IMG/VR virus record: IMGVR_UViG_3300034109_000300
Location: 1 to 23,101 of that record
Reading direction: 5' to 3' (one strand)
Source of the DNA: a virus
Length of the DNA: 23,101 bases
The notes below the pieces were generated by a model. The model worked only from the letters and a program-made list of their open reading frames with translations. It made no database searches and had not been told where the DNA came from. Position 1 is the first letter of the stretch, and each line of letters starts with the position of its first letter. Positions 14,050 through 21,610 of this stretch are shown here, one piece after another. Made by a program: the position numbers and the translations under genes.

Positions 14050-15207
14050 ATGCCGTTTACCGGCCTCTCGTCCAACGAACGCTTCACTGCCAACCAGGTG
14101 CAGGAGGATGTCGCCGCTGCGGTGGCGGCGCTCTCCCCCAAGGAGACGGCGCTGCTCGACTTCCTCGGGGATTCGAGCGTCTTCGCCTTCTCCACCCGTC
14201 ACGAATACTTTCAGGACTTCCTCGTCCCGAACCGGATCATCGCCTCGACGGCGGTGAACTCGGCCACGGCGGCGACGGGCATCCAGATCAACGGGCTCGG
14301 CCTTGCGCTGACCGTGGGCACGCTGCTCGAGAACGAAGTCTCGGCCGAAGTGCTCCAGATCACGAGCATTCCCGGCCCGAACTCGATTCTCGTCTCTCGC
14401 GGCTACGGGCCGAGCGGCACCATCGGCTCGCTCGTGGCGGGCGGTGAGTTCTACGTGCGCGCCTTCGCGGGCGTGGAAGGCGGCGACCACAACGGCTCGT
14501 CCGTGCGTCGTCTCGGCACGCGTCTCGCGAACACCGTGGGGCTGTTCCGCGCCGAGGTGGCGATGAGCGGCACCGACATGGCGCTCGAGCTCTACGGCAA
14601 CGACGGCTACGCGTCGGCGCAGGCGAAGGCGCTCACGCAGATGCTGTGGGGCCTCGAGAACGAAGTGCTGCGCGGCGTGCTCAACGGCGTGAACTCGCTC
14701 GGCACGTTCTCGCAGGCCACGGGCCTCGGTGAGACCCGCACGATGCAGGGACTGCGGACGTTCCTGACCACGATCAACTCGACGGTGGTGGCGTCGTCCT
14801 TCACGGCGAACCCGCACCTCTACATCGGCGATGCCTTCTCGAACATCTTCGACCAGGGCGGTTCACCGAATGAGACGTGGGCCATCGTCGCCGGCCGGAA
14901 CCGCTACCGCGCGATTTCGGACCTGAACGACACCCGCGTCGAAGACAGCAACCAGCTTGAGGAATTCAAGCGGGTGATTCGTCGCTACCGTGGGCCGTTC
15001 GGCTCGGCGGAAGTCATCCTCGCCCGTGCGCTCGGCAACGACGAGGCGCTGATCATCCCGCGTGAGCGCGTGAAGGTCGTGCCGTTGCAGGGCCGGTCGT
15101 TCTCGATCGAGGCGATGGCGAAGGCGGGCGACAACGAGAAGTCGCTGCTCACGGGCGAATACACGCTCGAAGTGCATCACCAGAACGCGATGGCGCGCAT
15201 CCGGTAA
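14050..15207 (+). CDS. Major capsid protein, SU10/DUF5309-like
   Basis: AAGGAG at 14036-14041 precedes ATG 14050. The 385-residue protein has features of the SU10-type (DUF5309) HK97-fold capsid proteins: ALSPKETALLDFLGDS (27-42), FSTRHEYFQDFLVP (47-60), then ITSIPGPNSILVSRGYGPSGTIGSL (104-128), a characteristic RGYGPSGTIGS turn. The middle region has helical segments with NTVGLFRAEV and the C-terminal end has LLTGEYTLEVHHQNAMARIR. No delta domain or protease site is obvious at the N-terminus, so cleavage is not indicated. It follows the scaffold gene and precedes a strong hairpin. HK97-fold membership is a family inference; the match to this group is good. Confidence 0.85.
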   Translation: MPFTGLSSNERFTANQVQEDVAAAVAALSPKETALLDFLGDSSVFAFSTRHEYFQDFLVPNRIIASTAVNSATAATGIQINGLGLALTVGTLLENEVSAEVLQITSIPGPNSILVSRGYGPSGTIGSLVAGGEFYVRAFAGVEGGDHNGSSVRRLGTRLANTVGLFRAEVAMSGTDMALELYGNDGYASAQAKALTQMLWGLENEVLRGVLNGVNSLGTFSQATGLGETRTMQGLRTFLTTINSTVVASSFTANPHLYIGDAFSNIFDQGGSPNETWAIVAGRNRYRAISDLNDTRVEDSNQLEEFKRVIRRYRGPFGSAEVILARALGNDEALIIPRERVKVVPLQGRSFSIEAMAKAGDNEKSLLTGEYTLEVHHQNAMARIR

Positions 15208-15267
15208 TGCATACCCCCGAGATGGCACGGCCGACGCCGTAGCCTCGACGGTGGCTGCTGTGCCCAC

Positions 15268-15297
15268 GCCCGGTGTCGGATTCGTCCGGCACCGGGC
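15268..15297. terminator. Strong GC hairpin after the major capsid gene
   Basis: GCCCGGTGTCGG (15268-15279) and CCGGCACCGGGC (15286-15297) pair over 12 bases, with one G-U pair, around the loop ATTCGT. No T run follows, only ACCTTACC. It is 60 bases after the capsid stop and 33 bases before the next gene, inside the largest gap of the window. It may partly stop transcription, or protect the abundant capsid mRNA 3' end, so that capsid is made more than the downstream proteins. An intrinsic terminator of classical form is not supported. Confidence 0.55.
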
Positions 15298-15330
15298 ACC
15301 TTACCAACCTCACTTGAGGCAGTGAGATAC

Positions 15331-15525
15331 ATGGACCCGATACTCGACGAAATGCGGCGGCTGAAGTCGCCGAGCGATATCCGCGACTCCAGATTCCGCG
15401 ACTGGACTGACTACCTGTGTGCGCTGGTGGCGAAGAAGGACGACGAGATTGCGTCGCTCAAGGCGCGCCTTGACGAGAAGCGCGGCCCCGGTCGCCCCCG
15501 GAAAGACGAGGCGGCGCATGAGTAA
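15331..15525 (+). CDS. Small helical protein with basic AT-hook-like tail
   Basis: The 64-residue product is helical (MDPILDEMRRLKSPSDIRD, then LVAKKDDEIASLKARLDEK) and ends in RGPGRPRKDEAAHE, with a GRPRK core like AT-hook or nuclear-type basic motifs found in some phage proteins. ATG 15331 is preferred to GTG 15322: GAGG at 15316-15319 sits only two bases before the GTG and 11 before the ATG. The spacing is long, so either start is possible. The gene overlaps the glycosyltransferase-methyltransferase gene by eight bases (ATGAGTAA), so it is probably coupled to it. It may bind nucleic acid or dock on the large enzyme; no proof. Confidence 0.6.
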   Translation: MDPILDEMRRLKSPSDIRDSRFRDWTDYLCALVAKKDDEIASLKARLDEKRGPGRPRKDEAAHE

Positions 15526-18466
15526 CCGCCTGACCTGGCTGTTCCACGTGGACAGCGTGCCGATGACGGCCGATGTCGTCGCCGGCAAGACGTCCCTCGG
15601 TGGATCGGAGTCGGCCTGCCTCGGACTGGCGCGGGCGCTCACGCGGCGCGGTCATGACGTGTTCATCGCGGCGACGAAGCTCTCCTCCGACGTGCCGGAC
15701 ACCGACGCGCACGGCGTGCGCTGGATCGCCTCGGAAGACTTGCCGACCGCGCAGAAGCTCATCGACGCCGACGTGTTCGTGTCGCTGCGCCAGCCGCACG
15801 TGTTCTCGCTCGGCGTGCAGGCGCGCTACCGGATGCTGTGGAATCAGGACATGCTCACGGGCGGGCCTGACGGCGACGTGAAGAAGCAGCTCATGGCGCT
15901 CTCGTGGGCGTATGACGAGATCGCCTACGTCTCCGAGTATCACCGCAAGCAGTGGGAAGGCGTGGCTCCTGAGTTGGCCCCGCTCGGCTGGGTGACGAAG
16001 AACGGCTTCGACGCGGCCCTCGTGCCGACTGACGTGGAGCGCGTGCCGAATCGCATCATCCACATCAGCCGCCCCGAACGGGCGATGACGCCGATTCTCG
16101 CGATGTGGCCGGAACTGAAGCGCCGCGTCCCTGATGCGGAGCTGCACATCTGCCGCTACCAGTCGATGTATGACGGCGAGGGCTCGAACGTCAAGGCGAT
16201 GGTCGAAGCCTACGACCGCGAGATCGCCCGCGTGAACGCGGAAGTTGGCGGGATTGTCTCGCTCGGCCAGCTGGCCAAGCCGGAACTCTATCGCGCCCTC
16301 GCGTCGGCCTCGGTCATGTGGTATCCGGGCGTCGTGGACTTCGCGGAGACGTCCTGCATCGCGGCCATCGAAGCGCAGGCGTGCGGCACGCCCATCGTGT
16401 GCAGCTACAAGGGCGCGCTGCCGGAGACGGCCCCGGCCGCATACCACGTCAAGGGTGACGCGATGTCGCCCGAGTATCAGGCAGAGAGCATCGATACCGT
16501 GGCGATGGTGCTCAAGCACGGCGAGAAGATGGGCGTATGGAATGGCCTTCAGCACGTCCAGTCCTACACCTACGACGCCATCGCCGCCGAGTGGGAATCG
16601 CACGTGTGGGACCGCTTCACGACGCGCAGCGCCAACACGGAGCGCATCATCGACGCCCTCGTGCATGAAGACGACTACTGCGCCGCCCTGCCTCTGATGA
16701 CCGATCAGGCGCAGATCGCGGACGCCATGCGCGTGATTCGCGGCGAGGAACAGGGCGCGGAAGCTTACGGGAAGTTCGCACTCGACCCCGAAGCCGAGAT
16801 GACCACGCACAAGCAGGCGCGGCACGCGGCGGTGGTGCAGGCGTTCGAGGGCAAGAAGCGCATTCTTGATCTGGCCTGCGGCAACGGGGCGTTTGCGATC
16901 CTGCTGGCGGAAGCCGACCCGGAACGCACGGTCGTCGCCATCGACTACAGCGCGCAGAACATCGTCGCGGCCAAGGCGGCGGCTGAACGGCACGGCGTCG
17001 CGGATCGCGTGGATTTCCGACACGCCACAGTCTGCGACTTGGAAACGGGCGCGTTCTCTGAAGAGTTTGAGCTGATGCTCGTGGGCGCGCCTGACGGCCT
17101 GTTCCTCGGCGAGTTCTTGGAGCACGTCGCCGGATCGGCGCGGCTTATGACCGACCTTGCCTACAAGCTTGGCTCTGGCGTGTCTGTCGTGGCGACCGTG
17201 CCCTCGGGGCCGTTCTCCGAGATGATGCCCGTGGACATGGTGAAGCAGCGCGGCCACGTCCACCACTACCGCCCGCGGGATTTGCAGGAGATGTTCGGCG
17301 GGCAGGACGCGTTCACGGTCGATTACCTCGACTGCGGCATCTCGCCCCGTGGTGCGGCGCTGGGGCACTGGATCATCCGCTACGCCACGCACACGCAGAA
17401 GCCCGTCCAGCCCCGACCGCTGGCGCACTGGCATCGCACCATGCGCCCGAAGCAGCGCCTCTCGTGGGGCATTCTGGCGCACAACGCGACCAAAGACCTC
17501 AACGCCTGCCTGACGTCCATCTGGCAGATCGCCGACGAGATCATCGTGGCCGATACCGGCTCTGATGACCGCGCCGAACTGGAGCACATCTGCGACCGCT
17601 GGGGCGCAACGCTGTTGACGCTCCCCCCGGTGCAGCGCCTTGAGGGCGGATTCTCGCAGGCGCGGAATATCACGATGGACGCTTCGTCTGGCGAGTGGTT
17701 CGGCTGGATTGACGCCGACGAAGTGCTCGTCGGCCACGGCGGGCTCCGCAAATACCTGGAGTCGGGGCCGTTCAAGGGATACGCGATCTTCCAGAACCAT
17801 CTCATGATCGACTGCCCGAAGCACGCGGATACGCCCGTCCGGGTGTTTCGCAAGCGGCCCGACATCGAGTTCTACGGCGTCGTCCATGAACAGCCGCAGA
17901 TGGGCGACTGCAACGGCGACATCCTGCCGGCGCTTCAGTTGTTCGACGTCCAGATTGCCCATACGGGTTACCTCACCGAACAGGTGCGGCGCGTCAAGTC
18001 CACGCAGCGCAACCTGCCGCTCCTGATGCGGGATCGTCAGGTGTTCCCGGATCGGCAGTTGGGCATCGTGCTCGTGATTCGCGATCTCATCACGCAAGCA
18101 GCGTGGCGCGTGGAAGCGAACCGAGGCCAGACGGACGCGTCGGTGTGGGAGATGTATCGGCAGGCCATCGCCCTGTTCGAAACGAATTTCTTGGACCCGC
18201 ACCACCGGCTGCATTTCCTCGCGCGACCCTTCTACGAGTCGGCCGTGAAACATGTGGCCGGCGCGCTCGAGACGGAATACGCGCTCGGCGGGATGGCGGG
18301 TGGGCTGAAGGGACGGCACGCCAAGCCCGAGACGTTCTGGGTCCGCACGCAGGCGCATCTGCCCGCGATGCTGGACTACTACCAGCAGAAGGCGCTCAGG
18401 GTCTATGAGCCGATCCCGCTGGACGTCGAGCCGTGGGTGCCGGTGCGTGACGAGGTGATGGCATGA
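15518..18466 (+). CDS. GT4 glycosyltransferase - methyltransferase - GT2 glycosyltransferase fusion
   Basis: The 982-residue protein joins three catalytic domains. Residues 1-370 are a GT-B/GT4-type transferase with LGGSESACLGLARAL (28-42), nucleotide-sugar half HISRPERAM (182-190), and the E-x7-E motif Glu277...Glu285 in FAETSCIAAIEAQACGTPIV. Residues about 430-630 are a class I SAM methyltransferase: motif I ILDLACGNGAFA (449-460), acidic Asp476 in VVAIDYS, and EFLEHV (532-537). Residues about 645-800 are a GT-A/GT2 transferase like SunS: LSWGILAHNATKDLNACL (648-665), VADTGSDD (677-684), FSQARN (712-717) and the DAD metal site (732-734). A helical C-terminus follows (820-960). Start ATG 15518 overlaps the preceding gene; the end overlaps the adaptor gene (ATGA). 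It probably builds a methylated glycan on virion proteins; the acceptor is unknown. Soluble, no signal peptide. Confidence 0.85.
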   Translation: MSNRLTWLFHVDSVPMTADVVAGKTSLGGSESACLGLARALTRRGHDVFIAATKLSSDVPDTDAHGVRWIASEDLPTAQKLIDADVFVSLRQPHVFSLGVQARYRMLWNQDMLTGGPDGDVKKQLMALSWAYDEIAYVSEYHRKQWEGVAPELAPLGWVTKNGFDAALVPTDVERVPNRIIHISRPERAMTPILAMWPELKRRVPDAELHICRYQSMYDGEGSNVKAMVEAYDREIARVNAEVGGIVSLGQLAKPELYRALASASVMWYPGVVDFAETSCIAAIEAQACGTPIVCSYKGALPETAPAAYHVKGDAMSPEYQAESIDTVAMVLKHGEKMGVWNGLQHVQSYTYDAIAAEWESHVWDRFTTRSANTERIIDALVHEDDYCAALPLMTDQAQIADAMRVIRGEEQGAEAYGKFALDPEAEMTTHKQARHAAVVQAFEGKKRILDLACGNGAFAILLAEADPERTVVAIDYSAQNIVAAKAAAERHGVADRVDFRHATVCDLETGAFSEEFELMLVGAPDGLFLGEFLEHVAGSARLMTDLAYKLGSGVSVVATVPSGPFSEMMPVDMVKQRGHVHHYRPRDLQEMFGGQDAFTVDYLDCGISPRGAALGHWIIRYATHTQKPVQPRPLAHWHRTMRPKQRLSWGILAHNATKDLNACLTSIWQIADEIIVADTGSDDRAELEHICDRWGATLLTLPPVQRLEGGFSQARNITMDASSGEWFGWIDADEVLVGHGGLRKYLESGPFKGYAIFQNHLMIDCPKHADTPVRVFRKRPDIEFYGVVHEQPQMGDCNGDILPALQLFDVQIAHTGYLTEQVRRVKSTQRNLPLLMRDRQVFPDRQLGIVLVIRDLITQAAWRVEANRGQTDASVWEMYRQAIALFETNFLDPHHRLHFLARPFYESAVKHVAGALETEYALGGMAGGLKGRHAKPETFWVRTQAHLPAMLDYYQQKALRVYEPIPLDVEPWVPVRDEVMA

Positions 18467-19323
18467 GTTGGCACCCCGGTGATCTGCTCAATGACTCGGA
18501 CCTCGTGGCGTATGAGGGCCAGATCCTCAAGCGCTTCGGCGTCGAGAATTGGGAAGCGCGACGCACGAAAGTGCTGGAGGACTGGCTCTGGCCGCAGCTC
18601 CGCGTGGCCGGGTTTGCCCCGGAGCGTTTCCGCACGCGGCATACGGCGGATGTCGTCTACGGCGTGACTTCCGGCGTGTTCACGGACGTCACCGACGCGG
18701 CCACGAACGCCACGACGGACGACATCGATCTGGCGGCCACACTCGCGGCGTCCTCGGACTATCTCGCCATCGGCTCGGCGCAGCAGTTCCGCGGCGTGTC
18801 GGTGCGCATGCTGGACGCGGTGTCCACGGTGGGCTCCACCCTGACCGTCGAACTCTGGCGCGATGCATGGCGCGCCGTGCAGGTGAGCGACGAGACGCGG
18901 GCGACGCCGCACCGGCCGTTCTCGAGGGGCGGGTCGGTCATCTGGGCGGTGCCGCACGACTGGGTGCTGCGGTCGCTGAATCACTCGGCGCCGTATTACT
19001 ACGCCCGTCTCCGGCTGTCTGCCGTGCCGACGTCGGCGCGCATCGGGCAGATCACGACCATCCGTCGCTCGGTGCTCTGCGGTCCGGTGGCCTACAAGGT
19101 GCTGGCATCCATTTTTCGCGAAGCGCCGATGACGCAGGATGGACCGTGGGCGGATCGGGCGACCTACTACGAGACCGAGGCCGCCCTGGCGTTTCAGCGG
19201 GCGCTGGCGCTCGTGGGCGGCGAGTTCGACGCGGACGCGCCGACCGATGACGTGCTCGACCGCGACGACGAAGCGCAGACGCGGGACACGGCCGGCAGTC
19301 CCTTCCGATGGGAGCGCGCCTGA
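18463..19323 (+). CDS. Head-tail adaptor/connector candidate with inserted beta domain
   Basis: The 286-residue product begins in the ATGA overlap. Residues 1-55 are helical (YEGQILKRFGVENWEARR, LEDWLWPQLRVAGF). Residues about 207-252 are also helical (VAYKVLASIFREAPMT, YYETEAALAFQRALALV) and followed by an acidic Asp-rich tail. Those two parts resemble the helical core of head-tail adaptors (gp6/gp15-like). Between them, residues 65-200 are a beta-rich block (SVRMLDAVSTVGSTLTVELWR, YYYARLRLSAVPT) that looks like an inserted jelly-roll or Ig-like domain. It occupies the connector position between capsid and tail terminator. The assignment is by position and helical pattern. Confidence 0.65.
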   Translation: MSWHPGDLLNDSDLVAYEGQILKRFGVENWEARRTKVLEDWLWPQLRVAGFAPERFRTRHTADVVYGVTSGVFTDVTDAATNATTDDIDLAATLAASSDYLAIGSAQQFRGVSVRMLDAVSTVGSTLTVELWRDAWRAVQVSDETRATPHRPFSRGGSVIWAVPHDWVLRSLNHSAPYYYARLRLSAVPTSARIGQITTIRRSVLCGPVAYKVLASIFREAPMTQDGPWADRATYYETEAALAFQRALALVGGEFDADAPTDDVLDRDDEAQTRDTAGSPFRWERA

Positions 19324-19757
19324 TGGCGACCACGCTCGATGCCATCGTGGACCGTGTGCGGTCGCTCTGCCTCGGCCCCCCGTTCGAGTTCGTGGAGTCG
19401 GCGCGTCTGGATCGGTTCGACTGGGACGCGGCGCAACAGTTCGAAGACGTCTCGCTCTTCCGAGTGGAGACGGTGAGTCAACCGGCACGCGGGGGGACGT
19501 CGTTCACCGAAGAGCGGACGGACCTCGTGACGGTGACGGTGGGACGTGCAATCCACGGCGACTATGACGCGACGCGGCGGGCCTTGCTCCGCTGCTCGCA
19601 TTCACTGAGCGCGGCGATTGTGCGGGACGGCGCAGCAGAGAGCGGTATCTACACGGTGCCCGATGGCGGCTTTGCGTCGCGTGTGGACGCGGACCCGACG
19701 ACGGCGTATCTGGCGATGCGGCTGACGCTGCCCGTCAACTATATGGCCCAGCTCTAG
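19323..19757 (+). CDS. Tail terminator or tail completion protein
   Basis: ATG 19323 lies in the TGATG overlap with the preceding stop. GGAG (19311-19314) is eight bases upstream, so this start is preferred to GTG/ATG 19308. The 144-residue product is small and mixed alpha/beta: LDAIVDRVRSLC (5-16), FSEERT-like DLVTVTVGRAI (67-77), a DYDATRRALLRCSHSLSAAI helix and TTAYLAMRLTLPVNY end. It lies between adaptor and tube genes, the usual tail terminator position. The TLPVNY ending resembles the beta strand of such proteins. Role: caps the tail tube and joins it to the head; inferred from synteny. Confidence 0.65.
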   Translation: MATTLDAIVDRVRSLCLGPPFEFVESARLDRFDWDAAQQFEDVSLFRVETVSQPARGGTSFTEERTDLVTVTVGRAIHGDYDATRRALLRCSHSLSAAIVRDGAAESGIYTVPDGGFASRVDADPTTAYLAMRLTLPVNYMAQL

Positions 19758-19767
19758 GAGACACACG

Positions 19768-20832
19768 ATGGCAGGATACACGGGACGAGAAGGCGCGTTT
19801 GCCTTCGCCAAGCACGGCACGAACTCGTGGGCGGTGGCGGCGTCCGTCACGAAGGGCGCGTATTTCGCGTCGGACGGCGGGGCCACCTACGCGCCTCAGC
19901 GCGTCGACGATGACGCCTTCGGGCAGGCGTTCCTCGGCGCGGGCGACTTCGGCAACGTCACCGCCGTGGACATCACCCTGATGCAGCGGGCGCGCTACGA
20001 TGACTGGAGCTATATCATCGAGGCGCTGGCGATGGGCTCGCCGGCGGCGGTGACGCTCTCGACGTCGGCCACTGGGCAGGTGACGTCCTGGCAGCACGTC
20101 ATCGACCTCGCGCCGTCGATTGACGGGCTCGGCATGACGACGGCCATTGATAAGGTGCAGTTCGTCGATGAGCTGACCAGCGCGAAGGTCTACGGCTTCT
20201 CCTTCGGCCTCGGCGATTCCGGCGTGTTCGATGAGTCGTTCAAGCTGCTCGGCACGCAGATGACGAACATCTCGTCGGTGAACACGCGCTCGACGGTCAA
20301 CGGCGCGACGTTCAAGGCGCTCGACAATCGCGTCTTCGAGAAGCAGACGACGGTGCGACTGAACGCGCAGGCGGCGGGCTCGCTCACGGCGGCGGATGCC
20401 ATCCAGGTCGAAGCGATCGAGTGGAGCTTCGAGCGCCCGCAGGATGCGCCGTATGTGACGGGGCAGGACTTCATCTTCGAGCCCGGCGACAACGGGCACC
20501 CGCAGATCACGCTGTCGTGGACCTATCCGCGCATGAGCACCGTCAGTGCGAACTCGCTGTATCAGGCGCTCAGGGCGGATACCGATTTCAAGGCCGACAT
20601 CACCGCGCTCGGCGCGCTCATCAATTCGACCGACCGCTACACGATCCGGTATCAGTTCCCGCACCTGGAGCTGAATACGTGGCAGGCGAACGTCACTGGC
20701 CCGAATCAGGTGAAGCCGGTGGCGACGTGGACGGCCAAGCAGGCGGTGACGTCTCCGAGCGGGATGCCGTTCACACGGCCGTTCCGGCTCACGCGCATCA
20801 TGACCAACTCGCTCGCCGCCTTCGTGGCGTAG
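19768..20832 (+). CDS. Major tail tube protein candidate
   Basis: AGGAG (19756-19760) precedes ATG 19768. The 354-residue product is beta-rich with few Cys, directly upstream of the tail-chaperone gene, which is the usual tube position. Segments include VAVDITLMQRARYDDWSYIIEAL (about 67-89), AVTLSTSATGQVTSW (93-107), KVYGFSFGLGDSGVFDES (132-149), VEAIEWSFERPQD (214-226) and RFRLTRIMTNSLAAFVA-type end. The size suggests two tube-type domains. The protein would stack as rings around the tape measure and form the DNA channel. No sheath gene is nearby. Assignment is by position, abundance-type strong ribosome site and fold pattern. Confidence 0.75.
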   Translation: MAGYTGREGAFAFAKHGTNSWAVAASVTKGAYFASDGGATYAPQRVDDDAFGQAFLGAGDFGNVTAVDITLMQRARYDDWSYIIEALAMGSPAAVTLSTSATGQVTSWQHVIDLAPSIDGLGMTTAIDKVQFVDELTSAKVYGFSFGLGDSGVFDESFKLLGTQMTNISSVNTRSTVNGATFKALDNRVFEKQTTVRLNAQAAGSLTAADAIQVEAIEWSFERPQDAPYVTGQDFIFEPGDNGHPQITLSWTYPRMSTVSANSLYQALRADTDFKADITALGALINSTDRYTIRYQFPHLELNTWQANVTGPNQVKPVATWTAKQAVTSPSGMPFTRPFRLTRIMTNSLAAFVA

Positions 20833-20853
20833 CACTGACCGACGAGGCAACCT

Positions 20854-21276
20854 ATGGCAATCAAGCTGCTCGACGAGGACGACACGCTGACCATCCGGGA
20901 CAGCGAACTGGGGCTCGATGACGGGGACGACGACACGCTCTACACGGTGCGTGTCGTCTCCCCGCAGACCATCAAGGCGATCCGCAAGGCGCACACGAAG
21001 AAGCGCCCCACGGGCGGGCAGGGCATGGCCGATGTGCTCGATACGGAGCGCTTCGGGGAGGCGCTGTTCGACTACGTGTTGGCGTCGTGGAACGCCGGTG
21101 CGGTGCTCATCAAAGGCCAGCCCGTGACGGCCGAGGATATGGTGCAGACGAGCGGCGGGCCAGTGAAGGCCAAGACGCTGCTCGACGGGTCGCGGAAGGC
21201 GGCGCTGCTTGAGCGAGCCGGCGCGAATCAGGTCGTGGCCGAGGGCCGCGAGGATTCCTTTCGCGCATCTGCGTAG
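20854..21276 (+). CDS. Tail assembly chaperone, first part (gpG-like)
   Basis: GAGG at 20844-20847 precedes ATG 20854. The 140-residue product is acidic at the start (DEDDTLTIRDSELGLDDGDDDT) and has a mixed helical centre: VRVVSPQTIKAIRKAHTKK (about 32-50) and FGEALFDYVLASWNAGAVLIKGQPVT (67-92). That pattern is typical of siphovirus gpG-like chaperones just upstream of the tape measure. It ends GREDSFRASA at TAG 21274. The next reading frame, shifted +1, overlaps its end and encodes the T-like extension. So two products are expected: the short chaperone and a longer one with the second part, which together load tail tube protein on the tape measure. Confidence 0.75.
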   Translation: MAIKLLDEDDTLTIRDSELGLDDGDDDTLYTVRVVSPQTIKAIRKAHTKKRPTGGQGMADVLDTERFGEALFDYVLASWNAGAVLIKGQPVTAEDMVQTSGGPVKAKTLLDGSRKAALLERAGANQVVAEGREDSFRASA

Positions 21277-21610
21277 CTTCTGCGAGTGGTGGGTAGACCG
21301 TGGGCAGCACGCGACGTGCTGCCGTGCGGCCGATCCGGAGATCGTGCAGTCGGAGCCGGAGGTGTTCGACTGTGAGACGTGCGAGTTTCGACAGCGCGTG
21401 GACGGGCTGGGCGACGAGAACGCGGACGCCTGGCGCGTCTACGCGAAGCTGACCAGCCATCGGTGGCTCTGGGATATGCAGGGCGCGGACTGGTGGTTGG
21501 GGCAGGTGTTCGGGGCGTGGGACGAGGACGAGCGAGACGACGTGATGGCGCGGGTCGATGTGATTTACGACACGCTGCATCCGCGACAGGAGAAACCCCG
21601 TGGCGCGTGA
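21209..21610 (+). CDS. Tail assembly chaperone, second part (T-like extension)
   Basis: This frame overlaps the end of the first chaperone and is read either by frameshift (near 21259) or from TTG 21209, which has GGAAGG at 21194-21199 upstream. Coordinates follow the stand-alone start. The product carries LRSFCEWWVDRG (about 22-33), a CC pair, FDCETCEF (53-60) and a helical segment with ENADAWRVYAKLT (69-81). The end is a helix with DDVMARVDVIYDTL. A Cys pair followed by an ENAxAW helix is typical of small phage proteins that lie between tail chaperone and tape measure (T or DUF1799-like). The first 18 residues of this frame may not be used in the fused product. The stop overlaps the tape measure start by 11 bases. 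Confidence 0.65.
   Translation: MSEPARIRSWPRAARIPFAHLRSFCEWWVDRGQHATCCRAADPEIVQSEPEVFDCETCEFRQRVDGLGDENADAWRVYAKLTSHRWLWDMQGADWWLGQVFGAWDEDERDDVMARVDVIYDTLHPRQEKPRGA
21259..21262 (+). other. Candidate +1 ribosomal frameshift site
   Basis: At TTT-C, codon 136 (TTT) is followed by CGC. A +1 slip of tRNA-Phe from TTT to TTC improves pairing with its usual GAA anticodon and continues as GCG CAT CTG CGT. The fused product would be about 251 residues: 136 of the chaperone plus 115 from the second frame. The switch is from frame 1 to frame 2, so a lambda-type -1 slip would not do it. A Mu-type -2 slip would be equivalent in frame. No stable stimulator was checked. Confidence 0.45.

Noticed and set aside
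15207-15242. Eleven-codon frame after the capsid stop
   Set aside because: It starts by TAATG chance, with no pattern or following gene at useful distance.
15458-18358. A 966-codon open frame on the minus strand opposite the fusion enzyme
   Set aside because: It mirrors the codon pattern of the real gene in GC-rich DNA. Its product is Arg/His-rich without domains, and the + strand has clear enzyme motifs. Similar long minus frames at 10149-11267, 19735-20994 and 5222-6100 were rejected for the same reason.
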